Assembly (NCBI RefSeq): GCF_008843145.1
Contig: NZ_CP030265.1
Coordinates: forward strand, 5,759,001-5,823,000
Direction of reading: 5' to 3'
From: Skermanella pratensis
GTDB lineage: Bacteria; Pseudomonadota; Alphaproteobacteria; Azospirillales; Azospirillaceae
DNA length: 64,000 bases
This document shows positions 54,519 to 63,997 of the stretch, piece after piece. The translations under genes and the position numbers were made by a program. The notes below the pieces were generated by a model. The model saw nothing but the letters and a program-made list of their open reading frames with translations. It searched no databases and was not told where the DNA came from. Position 1 is the stretch's first letter; each line of letters opens with the position of its first letter.

Positions 54519-55550
54519 ATGAAGATCCCGGCCGGCCGGATCGAGGGGTTCGTCCGCCGTCCCGATCCCAACGTCCGGGCGGTGCTGTTCTACGGCCCCG
54601 ACGGCGGCCTGGTGCGCGAGCGGGCCGACACCGTCGCCCGCGGCGTGGTCGAGGACCAGCACGACCCGTTCCGCGTGGTGGACCTGCTGGGTTCCGCGAT
54701 CGCCAAGGACCCGGCGCGGCTGGCCGACGAGGTGGCATCCCTGTCCCTGACCGGCGGCAGGCGCCTGATCCGGATCCGCGACGCCGACGACGGCGTGACC
54801 GGCGCCTTCGCCTCCTTGTTCGAGTCGCTGCCCGGCGGCGACAGCTTGGTGGTGGTCGAGGCCGGCGACCTGTCCAAGGGATCGAAGCTGCGCGCCTTGT
54901 TCGAGAACGCCCCGGCCGGCGCCCCGATCCCCTGCTACGTGGAGGACGAATCGGCGCTGGCCGACACCATCGCCGGCATGCTGGCGGCGCACAAGCTGAC
55001 GGTCAGCGCCGACGCCCGCGACTTCCTGGCGGCCAACCTGGTGGGCGACCGCATGATCGCCCGCGGCGAGATCGAGAAGCTGGTGACCTACATGGGCGAG
55101 GGCGGCCGCCGGGTCGAGCTGGAGGACGCCCAGGCCTGCATCGGCGACAGCGGCGCCCTGGAGATGGACGCGCCCTCCTGGGCCGCCGGGGACGGCGACT
55201 TCGCCGGGGTGGACCGCGCGCTCCGCCGCCTGTTCGCGGAGGGCATGAGCCCGGTGCCGATCCTCCGTTCCGCCCAGCGGCACTTCCAGCGGCTTCAGCT
55301 GGTCGTGGCCCAGGTGGAGAAGGGCGACTCGGTGGAGCGCGCCGTCGCGACCCTGCGCCCGCCGCTGTTCTTCAAGGTCAAGAACCAGTTCACCGGCCAA
55401 GTCCGGCGCTGGACCCCGGCGGCGCTCCGCCAGGGGCTGGACCGCCTGACCGAAGCCGAAGCCGACTGCAAGCGAACCAACATGCCCGACGAGACCATCT
55501 GCGCCCGAGCCTTCTTCCAGCTCGCCGTCCTGGCCCGCAGCCGCCGCTGA
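54519..55550 (+). CDS. holA: DNA polymerase III delta subunit
   Basis: A 343-residue clamp-loader subunit that opens the beta clamp. Seen: VRAVLFYGPDGGLVRERADT at the start of the AAA+-like domain, RLIRIRDADDGVTGAFASLF, ARDFLAANLVGDRMIARGEI and EIEKLVTYMGEGGRRVELED, and a C-terminal collar domain with VPILRSAQRHFQRLQLV. It is co-directional with leuS, 28 bases downstream. Confidence 0.93.
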   Translation: MKIPAGRIEGFVRRPDPNVRAVLFYGPDGGLVRERADTVARGVVEDQHDPFRVVDLLGSAIAKDPARLADEVASLSLTGGRRLIRIRDADDGVTGAFASLFESLPGGDSLVVVEAGDLSKGSKLRALFENAPAGAPIPCYVEDESALADTIAGMLAAHKLTVSADARDFLAANLVGDRMIARGEIEKLVTYMGEGGRRVELEDAQACIGDSGALEMDAPSWAAGDGDFAGVDRALRRLFAEGMSPVPILRSAQRHFQRLQLVVAQVEKGDSVERAVATLRPPLFFKVKNQFTGQVRRWTPAALRQGLDRLTEAEADCKRTNMPDETICARAFFQLAVLARSRR

Positions 55551-55606
55551 GCGATGACCGTTGATGATCCACAGCGGGCCGGACAAGCGAGAATTTCCTT
55601 TTCATC

Positions 55607-55689
55607 ATGACCGGACTTGATCCGGTCATCCACGCGCGAACTCCTTCACGCCGGTTTGCGCGTGGATGCGCGGGTCAAGCCCGCGCATG
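55607..55689. repeat. REPIN-like pair of family B palindromes
   Basis: Two inverted units: ATGACCGGA-CTTGA-TCCGGTCAT (55607-55629) and ATGCGCGGG-TCAAG-CCCGCGCAT (55667-55689). Their loops CTTGA and TCAAG are complementary; the linker also has CCACGCGC/GCGCGTGG arms. It lies between the convergent holA and ABC-exporter genes. Confidence 0.88.
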
Positions 55690-55759
55690 AAGCAGAAAGA
55701 GACGCGATCCGGGCGGCATCGCTGCCCATCGCCGTTATCCGTGGCAAAGAACCCCAGGT

Positions 55760-57580
55760 TCACTCCGCCGCGTCCCGGTCGGCCTGCTGGCGCGCCCACA
55801 GCGCCGCGTAGGCGCCGCCCCGCGCCAGGAGGGCGGCGTGGGTGCCGCGTTCCACCGCCCGGCCGTCCTCCAGCACCAGGATCTCGTCGGCATGGACCAC
55901 GGTGGACAGCCGGTGGGCGATCACGACCGTCGTGGTGCCGCGGCTGACCTCGCGCAGGCTCTGCTGGATCGCCAGCTCCGTGTGGCTGTCCAGCGCGGAG
56001 GTCGCCTCGTCGAACAGGAACAGGCGCGGCCGCTTCAGGATCGCGCGGGCGATCGCGACCCGCTGCTTCTCTCCCCCCGACAGCTTCAGCCCGCGCTCGC
56101 CGACCAGGCTGTCGTAGCCGTCGGGCAGGCTGGAGATGAAGTCGTGGATCCGGGCGAGGCGGGCAGCCCGCTCGACCTCCGCCCGCGAGGCTCCCGGCCG
56201 GCCGAAGGCGATGTTGTACAGGATCGTGTCGTTGAACAGCACCGTGTCCTGGGGCACCACGGCGATCGCGGCGCGCAGGCTCGCCTGGGTGACCGAGGAT
56301 ATGTCGGCGCCGTCGAACAGGATGCGGCCCGATGTCGGGTCGTAGAACCGGAACAGCAGGCGCCCGATCGTCGATTTCCCGGCGCCGCTCGGCCCCACGA
56401 TCGCCAGCGTGCCCCCCGGCGGCAACTCGAACGAGACGTCGCGCAGCACCGGCCGGCGCGGGTCGTAGGCGAAGCCGACCCGGTCGAACCGCAGCCTGCC
56501 GGGACCGTCGGGCAGGGTGCCGGCATCCGGCGCGTCGGCCACCTCGGCGGGCTGGTTCAGCAGCTCCAGCATCTGCTCCACGTCGGTCAGCGACTGCTTG
56601 ATCGAGCGGTAGAGCTGGCCCAGCCGATCGAGCGGGCGGATCAGCTGGAGCAGGTAGGTGTTGACCAGCACGAAATCGCCGACCGTCATGGCGCCGGCCG
56701 CCACCCGGCTCGCCGCCAGCAGGATCATCGCGGTCAGCCCCGCCCCCAGGATCGAGACCTGGAGGATGCCGGTCAGGCTGCGCCACAGCATGGCGTTGAC
56801 GGTCAGCCGCTCGACCTCGCGCAGCGCCCCCTCGTACCGTCCGGCGATGTGCTCCTCGTTGCCGAAATACTTGACCGTCTCGTAGTTCAGCAGGCTGTCC
56901 ACCGCCTTGCCGTGCGCCTCGGCGCCTTCCGCGACCGCCCGGCGCTGCCGCCGGCGCAGCCATTCCGACCCGATCACCAGGCAGAATCCGTAGAGCGCCA
57001 GCGTCGCCACGGTGATCCCGGCGAAGGCTGCGCCGAAGGATCCCAGCAGCACGGCGCAGATGATCGCGATCTCGGCGAACAGCGGCAGGATCAGGAAGAC
57101 CACGTCGAACAGCAATTCCCGGATGCCGCGCATGCCGTTGTCGAGCACCCGGCTGATCTGCCCGGTGCGCCGGCCCAGGTGGAACCGCAGGCTCAGCTCG
57201 TGGACATGGCGGAACACGGCCATGCCCATGTGGCGCTGCATCCGCTGCTCGATCGGGCCGTAAAGGGCCCAGCGCAGCTCGTTGAACACCTTGGCGAGCC
57301 ACTGCATGGCGCCGTAGGCGAGCAGCAGGGCGACCGGGACCACCGCCAATTCCGTCCCGGCCGGCGCCGAGATGCTGTCGACCGCGCGGGCGAACAGGAT
57401 CGGCACCGTCGCGTTGAGCGCCGCCGTCAGGCACAGCAGCGCCATGGACACCACCAGCCGGACCCGCAGCCCGCGGTCGTCGCGCGGCCACAGGAACGGC
57501 AGCATCAGGCGCAGGACCCGGATGTTCACGGACGGCAATGCCGGGGCGTCGGAGGGCCGTTCGTTCAGGATGCGCGGCAT
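55760..57580 (-). CDS. Atm1/HMT1-type ABC exporter (fused permease-ATPase)
   Basis: A 606-residue half-transporter working as a dimer. Six transmembrane helices (about 40-330) with RLMLPFLWPRDDRGLRVRLV and SLRFHLGRRTGQISRVLDNG, then the ATPase domain with Walker A GPSGAGKST, signature LSGGEKQRVAIARAIL, Walker B LFLFDEATSALD and the switch His in VIAHRLSTV. Bacterial Atm1 homologues export glutathione-metal or sulphur compounds. It lies seven bases after the hybrid kinase stop, in one operon. Confidence 0.93.
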   Translation of the reverse strand: MPRILNERPSDAPALPSVNIRVLRLMLPFLWPRDDRGLRVRLVVSMALLCLTAALNATVPILFARAVDSISAPAGTELAVVPVALLLAYGAMQWLAKVFNELRWALYGPIEQRMQRHMGMAVFRHVHELSLRFHLGRRTGQISRVLDNGMRGIRELLFDVVFLILPLFAEIAIICAVLLGSFGAAFAGITVATLALYGFCLVIGSEWLRRRQRRAVAEGAEAHGKAVDSLLNYETVKYFGNEEHIAGRYEGALREVERLTVNAMLWRSLTGILQVSILGAGLTAMILLAASRVAAGAMTVGDFVLVNTYLLQLIRPLDRLGQLYRSIKQSLTDVEQMLELLNQPAEVADAPDAGTLPDGPGRLRFDRVGFAYDPRRPVLRDVSFELPPGGTLAIVGPSGAGKSTIGRLLFRFYDPTSGRILFDGADISSVTQASLRAAIAVVPQDTVLFNDTILYNIAFGRPGASRAEVERAARLARIHDFISSLPDGYDSLVGERGLKLSGGEKQRVAIARAILKRPRLFLFDEATSALDSHTELAIQQSLREVSRGTTTVVIAHRLSTVVHADEILVLEDGRAVERGTHAALLARGGAYAALWARQQADRDAAE

Positions 57581-57587
57581 GGCCCGC

Positions 57588-60176
57588 TCAGGCCGGTTTC
57601 GGCAGCGACTGGAACGCCTTGCGGATGCCGTTGCGGGTATAGGGCTTGGGCAGGAACACCGCGTCCAGCCCTGCTTCCCCCGGGCCGTCCCGGACCGCGC
57701 CGCCGTAGCCGGAGGCGACGATGACCCGCAGGCCGGGATATCCTTCCAGCGCCTCGCGGGCCAGCTCCAGGCCGGATCGCCCCGGCAGCCCGATGTCGGT
57801 GAACAGCACGTCGATGCGGCCGCCATCCAGCGCGCTCATCGCCGCGTCGGCGTCCGAAACCGCCGTCACGCTGTGTCCCAGGGCCTCGAGCATGTCCGTG
57901 GTGGATGCCTGGATGATCCCGTCGTCCTCCACCAGAAGCACGCGCAGGCCCTGCGACGGCTCCTCCGCGCGCCCCGGCCGGGCGATGGCCGGGGTCAGCG
58001 GAACCGGGCGCGCGGCCTGCCGCTGCCGCTGGTTGGCCAGCAGGTGCCGGATCCGGCGCGCCAGATCCTCCCGCCGGTAGGGCTTGCTCAGCAGCTGGAC
58101 GCCGGGATCGAGGCGCCCGCCGTGGACGATGGCGTTCTCCGTATAGCCGGAAGTGAAGAGCACGGCGAGGTCCGGCAGCGTCTCGCGCGCCTGCCGGGCC
58201 AGTTCCGGGCTCCGCAGGGGGCCGGGCATCACGACGTCGGTGAACAGCAGGTCGACCGGCACGCCGCTGCGGATGACCGCCAGGGCGCTCTGCGCGTCGG
58301 CCGCCTGGAGCACTCGGTAGCCCAGGCCGGCCAGGATCTCCACCGTGGCCGCGCGCACCTGGGAATCGTCCTCGACCACCAGCACGGTCTCGGTGCCGCC
58401 CACCACCGGGCCGCCGCGCAGCTCCGGCGCCGGTTCCTCCGCGGCCTGGTGGGACCGCGGCAGGTAGATCCTGACGGTCGTGCCGTGCCCGACCTCGCTG
58501 TAGAGCTTGACGTGGCCGCCGGACTGCTTGACGAAGCCATGGACCATGGCCAGACCCATGCCGGTGCCCTTGCCCTCCGGCTTGGTCGTGAAGAAGGGCT
58601 CGAAGGCGCGCTCCATCACGTCCGGGGACATGCCGCATCCGGTGTCCGACACCGCCAGCATCACGTACTGGCCCGCCCGGACCTCCGGATGCTGAAGCGC
58701 GTAGAGGTCGTCCAGCATCGCGTTGCCGGCTTCCAGCGTCAGGCGTCCGGTGCCGTCCATGGCGTCGCGGGCGTTGATCGCCAAGTTAAGGATGACGTTC
58801 TCCACCTGGTTGGGATCGGCCAGCATGCTCCACAGCCCGCCGGCGATGACCGTCTCCACCTCGATCCCGTCGCCCAGCGCCCGGCGCAGCAGGTCGTCCA
58901 TGCCGCGCACCAAGCGCCCCAGGCTGACCGGCCGCGGCTCCAGCGGCTGCCGGCGGGCGAAGGCGAGGAGCTGGGACGCCAGCCGGGCGCCGCGCTGGAC
59001 GGCGCCCATCGCCGAGTCCAGCCGGCGCGCGGTGGCGGCGGGATCGCCCAGGTACTCGTACTGAAGCAGGTCCAGGTTGCTCCCGATCACCTGGAGAAGG
59101 TTGTTGAAATCATGCGCCACGCCGCCGGTCAGCTTGCCGATCGCCTCCAGCCGCTGGGACTGGCGAAGCGCCGCCTCGGCCTGAACCCGCTCGGTCTCGC
59201 TCTTCTCCAGCGCCAGGGTGCGCTCCCGCACCAGCGCCTCCAGGTCGGTCTGGTACCTCATAAGCTCGTCCTGGGCCCGCTTCCGGTCGGTCACGTCGTG
59301 GCCCTGGACGAAGATGCCCGAAACGGTGCCGTCCGGCTTCAGGACCGGCTGGTAGACGAAATCCACGTACAGCTCGATGGCGGCCGTATCGGGGTCCGGC
59401 TGGACAAGCAGGCGCATGTCGCGGCCGACGAATGCCTGCCCGCTCGAATGGACCTGGTCCAGCAGTTCGTAGAAACCCTGTCCCTCCACGTCGGGCAGCG
59501 CCTCGCGCACGGTTTTGCCGAGGATGTCGCGGCGGCCGACGAGCCTGTAATAGGCGTCGTTGGCGAGTTCGAACACATGGTCCCGGCCGCTGATGACCGC
59601 GATGAAGCCGGGCGCCTGGGTGAACAGCCTGTGCAGCCGCTCGAGTTCGGCATCCAGGGTCAGGTTGGCTTTCTGGACGGCCTGGGCCCGGCGCAGCAGG
59701 TCGCTTTCCACCTGCTCGCGCGGTCCCGACGGGATGTCGCCGCCGTCGCCCAGGGCGACCGCCTCCTTCAGGCGGTGCAGTTCGGTGACGTCGACCGTGT
59801 GTTGCAGGATCAGGCCCACGTTCCCCTGGCTGTTCGGCAGGGGAGTGTGGGTGGCGCTCCAGAACCGCTCTTCCAGCCAGGTTCCCTCGGGCGTCGTCCG
59901 GGCGATGGCATAGGGAATGACCGCGATCGCGTCCATCCGCCGCGTCCGCAGCACCCGTTCGAACGAGGCGCGGAGCTGCGCCTCGTTGTCGCCTCCGGGA
60001 AAGGCGTCGAATATGTTGCGCCCGACGATCTGTTCGCGGGTGCGCCCGGTGACCTTGAGATAGGCGTCGTTGCAGCCGAGGATGGTGAGGCCGCGGTCAA
60101 GCAGGACATAGGAATTGGGCGAAGCCTCGAACAGCGACCTGTAGACGGCCGGGTCGGACAGGTCCAAGGTCGGCAC
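57588..60176 (-). CDS. Cytosolic hybrid sensor histidine kinase with two C-terminal receivers
   Basis: A 862-residue protein with no transmembrane helix. In order: PAS (SLFEASPNSYVLLDRGLTIL), a second PAS-type domain (LFTQAPGFIAVISGRDHVFE), a coiled linker, HisKA (GGVAHDFNNLLQVIGSNLDL), HATPase (NVILNLAINARDAMDGTGRL; SDTGCGMSPDVMERAFEPFF), receiver 1 (VLVVEDDSQVRAA; LLFTDVVMPGP) and receiver 2 (VLLVEDDGIIQAS; VLFTDIGLPG). GTG at 60176 is chosen because GGAG lies eight bases upstream; a TTG at 60197 adds seven residues. It is the first gene of an operon with the Atm1-type exporter. Confidence 0.92.
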   Translation of the reverse strand: MPTLDLSDPAVYRSLFEASPNSYVLLDRGLTILGCNDAYLKVTGRTREQIVGRNIFDAFPGGDNEAQLRASFERVLRTRRMDAIAVIPYAIARTTPEGTWLEERFWSATHTPLPNSQGNVGLILQHTVDVTELHRLKEAVALGDGGDIPSGPREQVESDLLRRAQAVQKANLTLDAELERLHRLFTQAPGFIAVISGRDHVFELANDAYYRLVGRRDILGKTVREALPDVEGQGFYELLDQVHSSGQAFVGRDMRLLVQPDPDTAAIELYVDFVYQPVLKPDGTVSGIFVQGHDVTDRKRAQDELMRYQTDLEALVRERTLALEKSETERVQAEAALRQSQRLEAIGKLTGGVAHDFNNLLQVIGSNLDLLQYEYLGDPAATARRLDSAMGAVQRGARLASQLLAFARRQPLEPRPVSLGRLVRGMDDLLRRALGDGIEVETVIAGGLWSMLADPNQVENVILNLAINARDAMDGTGRLTLEAGNAMLDDLYALQHPEVRAGQYVMLAVSDTGCGMSPDVMERAFEPFFTTKPEGKGTGMGLAMVHGFVKQSGGHVKLYSEVGHGTTVRIYLPRSHQAAEEPAPELRGGPVVGGTETVLVVEDDSQVRAATVEILAGLGYRVLQAADAQSALAVIRSGVPVDLLFTDVVMPGPLRSPELARQARETLPDLAVLFTSGYTENAIVHGGRLDPGVQLLSKPYRREDLARRIRHLLANQRQRQAARPVPLTPAIARPGRAEEPSQGLRVLLVEDDGIIQASTTDMLEALGHSVTAVSDADAAMSALDGGRIDVLFTDIGLPGRSGLELAREALEGYPGLRVIVASGYGGAVRDGPGEAGLDAVFLPKPYTRNGIRKAFQSLPKPA

Positions 60177-60401
60177 TATCGAAGCTCCAACATTCAAGTA
60201 AAAATTGTGGTTGCCAAGAAACAGTCTTTGCCGGCAACCGGGCAGAACCTACCCTTCTTCGACAGAAATGCAACCTTAGCCGATTGGCGGATGTGAGGTG
60301 AGGGCCAACAGTTTCATACATCACCCAAAAGCCGCGCCGAAAAATGTTCGACAGAATTTTAGGTATGGACTATCCTTTTTTGCATGCGCGCGGAGGAACC
60401 G

Positions 60402-60710
60402 ATGGATCAGGAACTGAAATCCCTGCTGACAATCCTGCTAGGGAAAATCGACGATGTCGGAACCGAAGTCGGCGAGCTGCGCGGGAAGGTCGATGGCCTC
60501 AGCGGGAAGGTCGATGCGCTCAGTGGCGAAGTCGGTGAAATGCGCGAAGACATGAACGGCATGAAAGCCGCGATCACCAACCTGGAGCGCGAGCAGACCC
60601 TGACCCGCCAGATCCTGGGCGCAACCAACCATCAGATGATAGGGCGGTTGGACCAGTTCACCATGCAGTATGAAACCCTTGTCGGTGCCCGCCCCTCGGC
60701 GGCGGAGTAG
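60402..60710 (+). CDS. Small coiled-coil protein, unrecognised
   Basis: A 102-residue all-helical protein with a heptad pattern: MDQELKSLLTILLGKIDDVG, GELRGKVDGLSGKVDALSGE and VGEMREDMNGMKAAITNLER. The unit SGKVDxLSGxV is tandemly repeated. The ATG at 60402 follows GGAGG. It has no signal or membrane segment; probably a trimeric or dimeric coil. The function is unknown. It is divergent from the hybrid kinase and convergent with pcp (five-base gap). Confidence 0.75.
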   Translation: MDQELKSLLTILLGKIDDVGTEVGELRGKVDGLSGKVDALSGEVGEMREDMNGMKAAITNLEREQTLTRQILGATNHQMIGRLDQFTMQYETLVGARPSAAE

Positions 60711-60715
60711 CCGAG

Positions 60716-61339
60716 TCACGATGAGGCATGTGCGCCCGTCACAGCCGCCTTCACCCCGTCCAGCACGATGACCGCCGCCCGCTCCTGGGTGTCCAGGTCC
60801 ATGCCGGCGCGGCCCGTTTCGCATGCCACCTGACCGGGCAGGGGCGGCAGATGGACGAAACCCATCGGCATCGCCGATCCTTGCCGCTCAAGGCCGTGCC
60901 TGACTCCGTAGAACAGGTGGTTGCAGACATAGCCGCCCGCGTGCCCGCTCCCCATCGCGGGAAGACCCGCCGCCTCCAGCGCCGCGATCAGGCTATCCAC
61001 CGGCAGGGTCGACCAGTACCCCACCGGCCCGTCCTCCGCGATGCGCAGCCCGTTCCGGACCACGCCCGCATTGTCCGGCGCCCCTGCCTCGTCCAAGTTG
61101 AGCGCCACCCGCTCCAGCCGGATGCGGTCGGTCGACCGGGCCAGCCCGAAGGCGACGGCGGCGTCCGGCCGGTGCCGCTCCAGCAGGGCTTCGAACCGCG
61201 TGACGCTGGTGCGGTACTCGACCGGCAGCACGGCGGTCACGACGCCGTCCCGACCGGACAGCCGGTCCATCAGCAGGGCCGAAGGGTTCAGGTCGTCGGG
61301 GCCGAACCGCTCGAAGCCGGTCACCAGGATTCGGATCAT
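60716..61339 (-). CDS. pcp: Pyroglutamyl-peptidase I
   Basis: A 207-residue cysteine peptidase removing N-terminal pyroglutamate. Seen: ILVTGFERFGPDDLNPS, the catalytic triad E76 (RIRLERVALN), C139 (GGYVCNHLFYGV) and H163 (GFVHLPPLPGQ). The length is slightly short but complete. It lies 18 bases after trpS on the same strand. Confidence 0.95.
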   Translation of the reverse strand: MIRILVTGFERFGPDDLNPSALLMDRLSGRDGVVTAVLPVEYRTSVTRFEALLERHRPDAAVAFGLARSTDRIRLERVALNLDEAGAPDNAGVVRNGLRIAEDGPVGYWSTLPVDSLIAALEAAGLPAMGSGHAGGYVCNHLFYGVRHGLERQGSAMPMGFVHLPPLPGQVACETGRAGMDLDTQERAAVIVLDGVKAAVTGAHASS

Positions 61340-61357
61340 GACGCCTCGGCTCCGGGA

Positions 61358-62356
61358 TCAGGGACGCAGCAGGCCGATGATGTCCTTGATGTCCGACAGG
61401 TTGGCGGACGCGATCGCGTTCGCCTTGTCGGCGCCCAGGCGCAGGATGCGGTCGATCTCGCCGACGTCGGACATCAGCCGGTTCATCTCGGTGCTGATCG
61501 GCGCCAGCTTGTCCACCGCCAGATCGACCAGCGCTCCCTTGAACCCGCTGAACTGCTGCCCGGCGAACCGGTTCAGCGTCTCCTGGCGCGAGGTGCCGGC
61601 CAGGGCCGAATAGATCGTCACCAGATTGTCCGCCTCGGCCCGCTTCTCCAACTCCTCGACCGTCTCCGGCAGCGGATCCGGGTCGGTCTTGGCCTTGCGC
61701 ACCTTCAGGGCGATCGTGTCGGCGTCGTCGGTCAGGTTGATGCGCGAATAGTCGGACTCGTCCGACTTGCTCATCTTCTTGGTGCCGTCGCGCAGCGACA
61801 TGACGCGGGTCGCCTCACCCAGGATCTGCGGCTCGGGCAGCGGGAAGAAGTCCTTGTCATAATGGCGGTTGAAGGCGCCGGCGATGTCGCGCGCCAGCTC
61901 CAGGTGCTGCTTCTGGTCCTCGCCGACCGGCACGTGGGTCGCCTTGTAGACCAGGATGTCCGCGGCCATCAGCACCGGATAGGCGTACAGCCCCAGCGCC
62001 GCGTTCTCCCGGTGCTTGCCCGCCTTCTCCTTGAACTGGGTCATCCGGTTCAGCCAGCCCATGGGGGTGTGGCACGACAGGATCCAGGACAGCTCGGAAT
62101 GGGCCGCGACCGCCGCCTGGTTGAAGATGATGCAGCGCTCCGGGTCGATGCCGGCGGCGATATAGGCGGCCGTGACCTCCCGCGTGTTGCCCAGCAGCAC
62201 GGCGGGGTCCTGCGGCAGCGTCAGGGCATGCAGGTCGACGATGCAGAAGATGCTCTCGAACTGCTCCTGGAGCGAGACCCAGTTGCGCAGCGCGCCCAGG
62301 TAATTGCCCAGATGCAATTGGCGGGTCGGCTGCATGCCCGAGAAGATGCGGTTCAC
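61358..62356 (-). CDS. trpS: Tryptophanyl-tRNA synthetase
   Basis: A 332-residue class Ic synthetase. Seen: [20 protein letters not shown] (HIGH equivalent HLGN), [20 protein letters not shown], and [19 protein letters not shown] (KMSKS). Full length. It is 75 bases downstream of murJ, an order conserved in alphaproteobacteria. Confidence 0.97.
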   Translation of the reverse strand: MNRIFSGMQPTRQLHLGNYLGALRNWVSLQEQFESIFCIVDLHALTLPQDPAVLLGNTREVTAAYIAAGIDPERCIIFNQAAVAAHSELSWILSCHTPMGWLNRMTQFKEKAGKHRENAALGLYAYPVLMAADILVYKATHVPVGEDQKQHLELARDIAGAFNRHYDKDFFPLPEPQILGEATRVMSLRDGTKKMSKSDESDYSRINLTDDADTIALKVRKAKTDPDPLPETVEELEKRAEADNLVTIYSALAGTSRQETLNRFAGQQFSGFKGALVDLAVDKLAPISTEMNRLMSDVGEIDRILRLGADKANAIASANLSDIKDIIGLLRP

Positions 62357-62431
62357 TGGTCGTCTCCACTACCCTGAAAGCTCAAGCCCCGTGCGGGGCG
62401 CCGGCTGTTATCTCCCCTGGGGCCGGGCCGG

Positions 62432-63997
62432 TCAAGCCGCGCCGGACCCGTCGGGAGCCCGCTTCAGCAGAATGCCGAACTCGCCCAGCCGCAGGCCGCC
62501 GATGCCGTGGGCGACCGCGAAGTAGACCGCGGCCCCGATGCCGACCAGCGCCGCCAGCGCGGTCGCCCGGACGACCGACGGCCCGGCCAGCCAGGGTTCC
62601 AGCGCCCAGGCGGCGCCGACCAGCGCCACGCCCATGGACAGGCCGGCGAAGAGCAGGCGCGGGGCCCGGCTTCGCAGCCGGCCGTCGATGTCGAAATGCC
62701 CCCGGCGGTGCAGCATCCAGCCCAGCAGCCCGGCGTTCAGCCAGGCCGTCGCCCCGGTGGCGAGCGCGATGCCGACATGGCCCAGCACGCCGATCAGCGC
62801 CAGCCCCAGCGCCGCGTTGGCGACGGCAACCACGATCGCGACCCGGACCGGCGCCGAGGTGTCGTGGCGGGCGAAGAAGGCGGCGTTCAGCACCTTCACG
62901 ATCACATAGGCCGGTATGCCGATCGCATAGGCCGCCAGGGCCCAGGCGGTCGCCGTGGTCTCCTCCGGGCCGAAGGCGCCGCGCTCGAACAGGACATGGA
63001 TGATCGGATGCGCCACGGCCACCAGGGCGATCGCCGCCGGCAGGCCCAGCGCCAGGGAGAATTCCAGCGCCCGGCTCAGGAAATGCCGGACGGCGTCGTG
63101 GTCGCGGGCCGCCACGTGGCGCGACAGCACCGGCAGCAGCGCCGTCCCGATCGCGATGCCGATCACGCCCAGCGGCAGCTGGTTCAGCCGGTCGGCGTAA
63201 TAGAGGAACGACACGGCCCCGGAGGGGAGCAGCGAGGCCAGCACGATGTCGACGAACAGGTTGATCTGCATGACCCCCGTGCCGATCGCGCCCGGCGCCA
63301 TCAGGACGAACAGCCGCCTGACCCGCGGCGTCAGGCGCGGCCGGGGCAGGCGCAGGCTGACGCCGGCAGCCTTGCAGGAGGCCGCGAGCCATATGAGCTG
63401 CACCACGCCGGCCAGCGTCACCGCCTGCGACATGGCGTATCCCGCCGACACGCCGGTCCCGCGCGCCAGCAGCAGCGCCGCGATCAGGGTCAGGTTGAAG
63501 GCGATCGGCGCCGCGGCGAACGGCCCGAAGCGCTCCAGCGAGTTCAACACCCCGCCCAGCAGCGCCACCAGCGAGACCAGCAGCAGGTACGGGAAGGTCA
63601 TGCGGGCATAGTCGACCGCCAGCGCGAACTTGGCCGGCTCGTCGGAGAAACCGGGCGCCAGCCCCTGCATCAGCCAGGGCATCAGCGCCACCATGACGAA
63701 CACGAAGGGCAGCAGCACCGTCAGCATGACGGCCAGCGCCTCCTCCGCGAAGGCTTGCGCGGCGGCGCGGCCCTTGCGCTCAAGCTCGGCCGAGAAGATC
63801 GGCACGAAGGAGACGGAGAAGGCTCCCTCCGCGAACAGCCGGCGGAAGAAGTTGGGCAGCTTCAATGCCACGAAGAAGGCGTCGGCGACAGGCCCGGCCC
63901 CCAGCACGGCGGCGGTCAGGATGTCGCGGGCGAACCCCGCCACCCGGCTGAGCATGGTCAATCCGCCGACGGTGGCGATGGCGCGCGCGAAACTCAT
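62432..63997 (-). CDS. murJ: Lipid II flippase MurJ
   Basis: A 521-residue inner-membrane protein with about 14 transmembrane helices. Seen: ATVGGLTMLSRVAGFARDIL, AFFVALKLPNFFRRLFAEGA, FSVSFVPIFS, and ALLGGVLNSLERFGPFAAAP, the MviN/MurJ signature. It moves lipid II across the membrane for peptidoglycan synthesis. The gene is complete: its ATG lies three bases from the window's right end. It leads the murJ-trpS-pcp run; its promoter may lie beyond the window. Confidence 0.96.
   Translation of the reverse strand: MSFARAIATVGGLTMLSRVAGFARDILTAAVLGAGPVADAFFVALKLPNFFRRLFAEGAFSVSFVPIFSAELERKGRAAAQAFAEEALAVMLTVLLPFVFVMVALMPWLMQGLAPGFSDEPAKFALAVDYARMTFPYLLLVSLVALLGGVLNSLERFGPFAAAPIAFNLTLIAALLLARGTGVSAGYAMSQAVTLAGVVQLIWLAASCKAAGVSLRLPRPRLTPRVRRLFVLMAPGAIGTGVMQINLFVDIVLASLLPSGAVSFLYYADRLNQLPLGVIGIAIGTALLPVLSRHVAARDHDAVRHFLSRALEFSLALGLPAAIALVAVAHPIIHVLFERGAFGPEETTATAWALAAYAIGIPAYVIVKVLNAAFFARHDTSAPVRVAIVVAVANAALGLALIGVLGHVGIALATGATAWLNAGLLGWMLHRRGHFDIDGRLRSRAPRLLFAGLSMGVALVGAAWALEPWLAGPSVVRATALAALVGIGAAVYFAVAHGIGGLRLGEFGILLKRAPDGSGAA

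Noticed and set aside
51185-54571. 1128-codon leftward frame opposite leuS and DUF3576
   Set aside because: Antisense shadow; spans several real genes and has no recognisable domains.
57372-60296. 974-codon rightward frame opposite the hybrid kinase
   Set aside because: Antisense shadow of kinase codons; no start signal or motifs.
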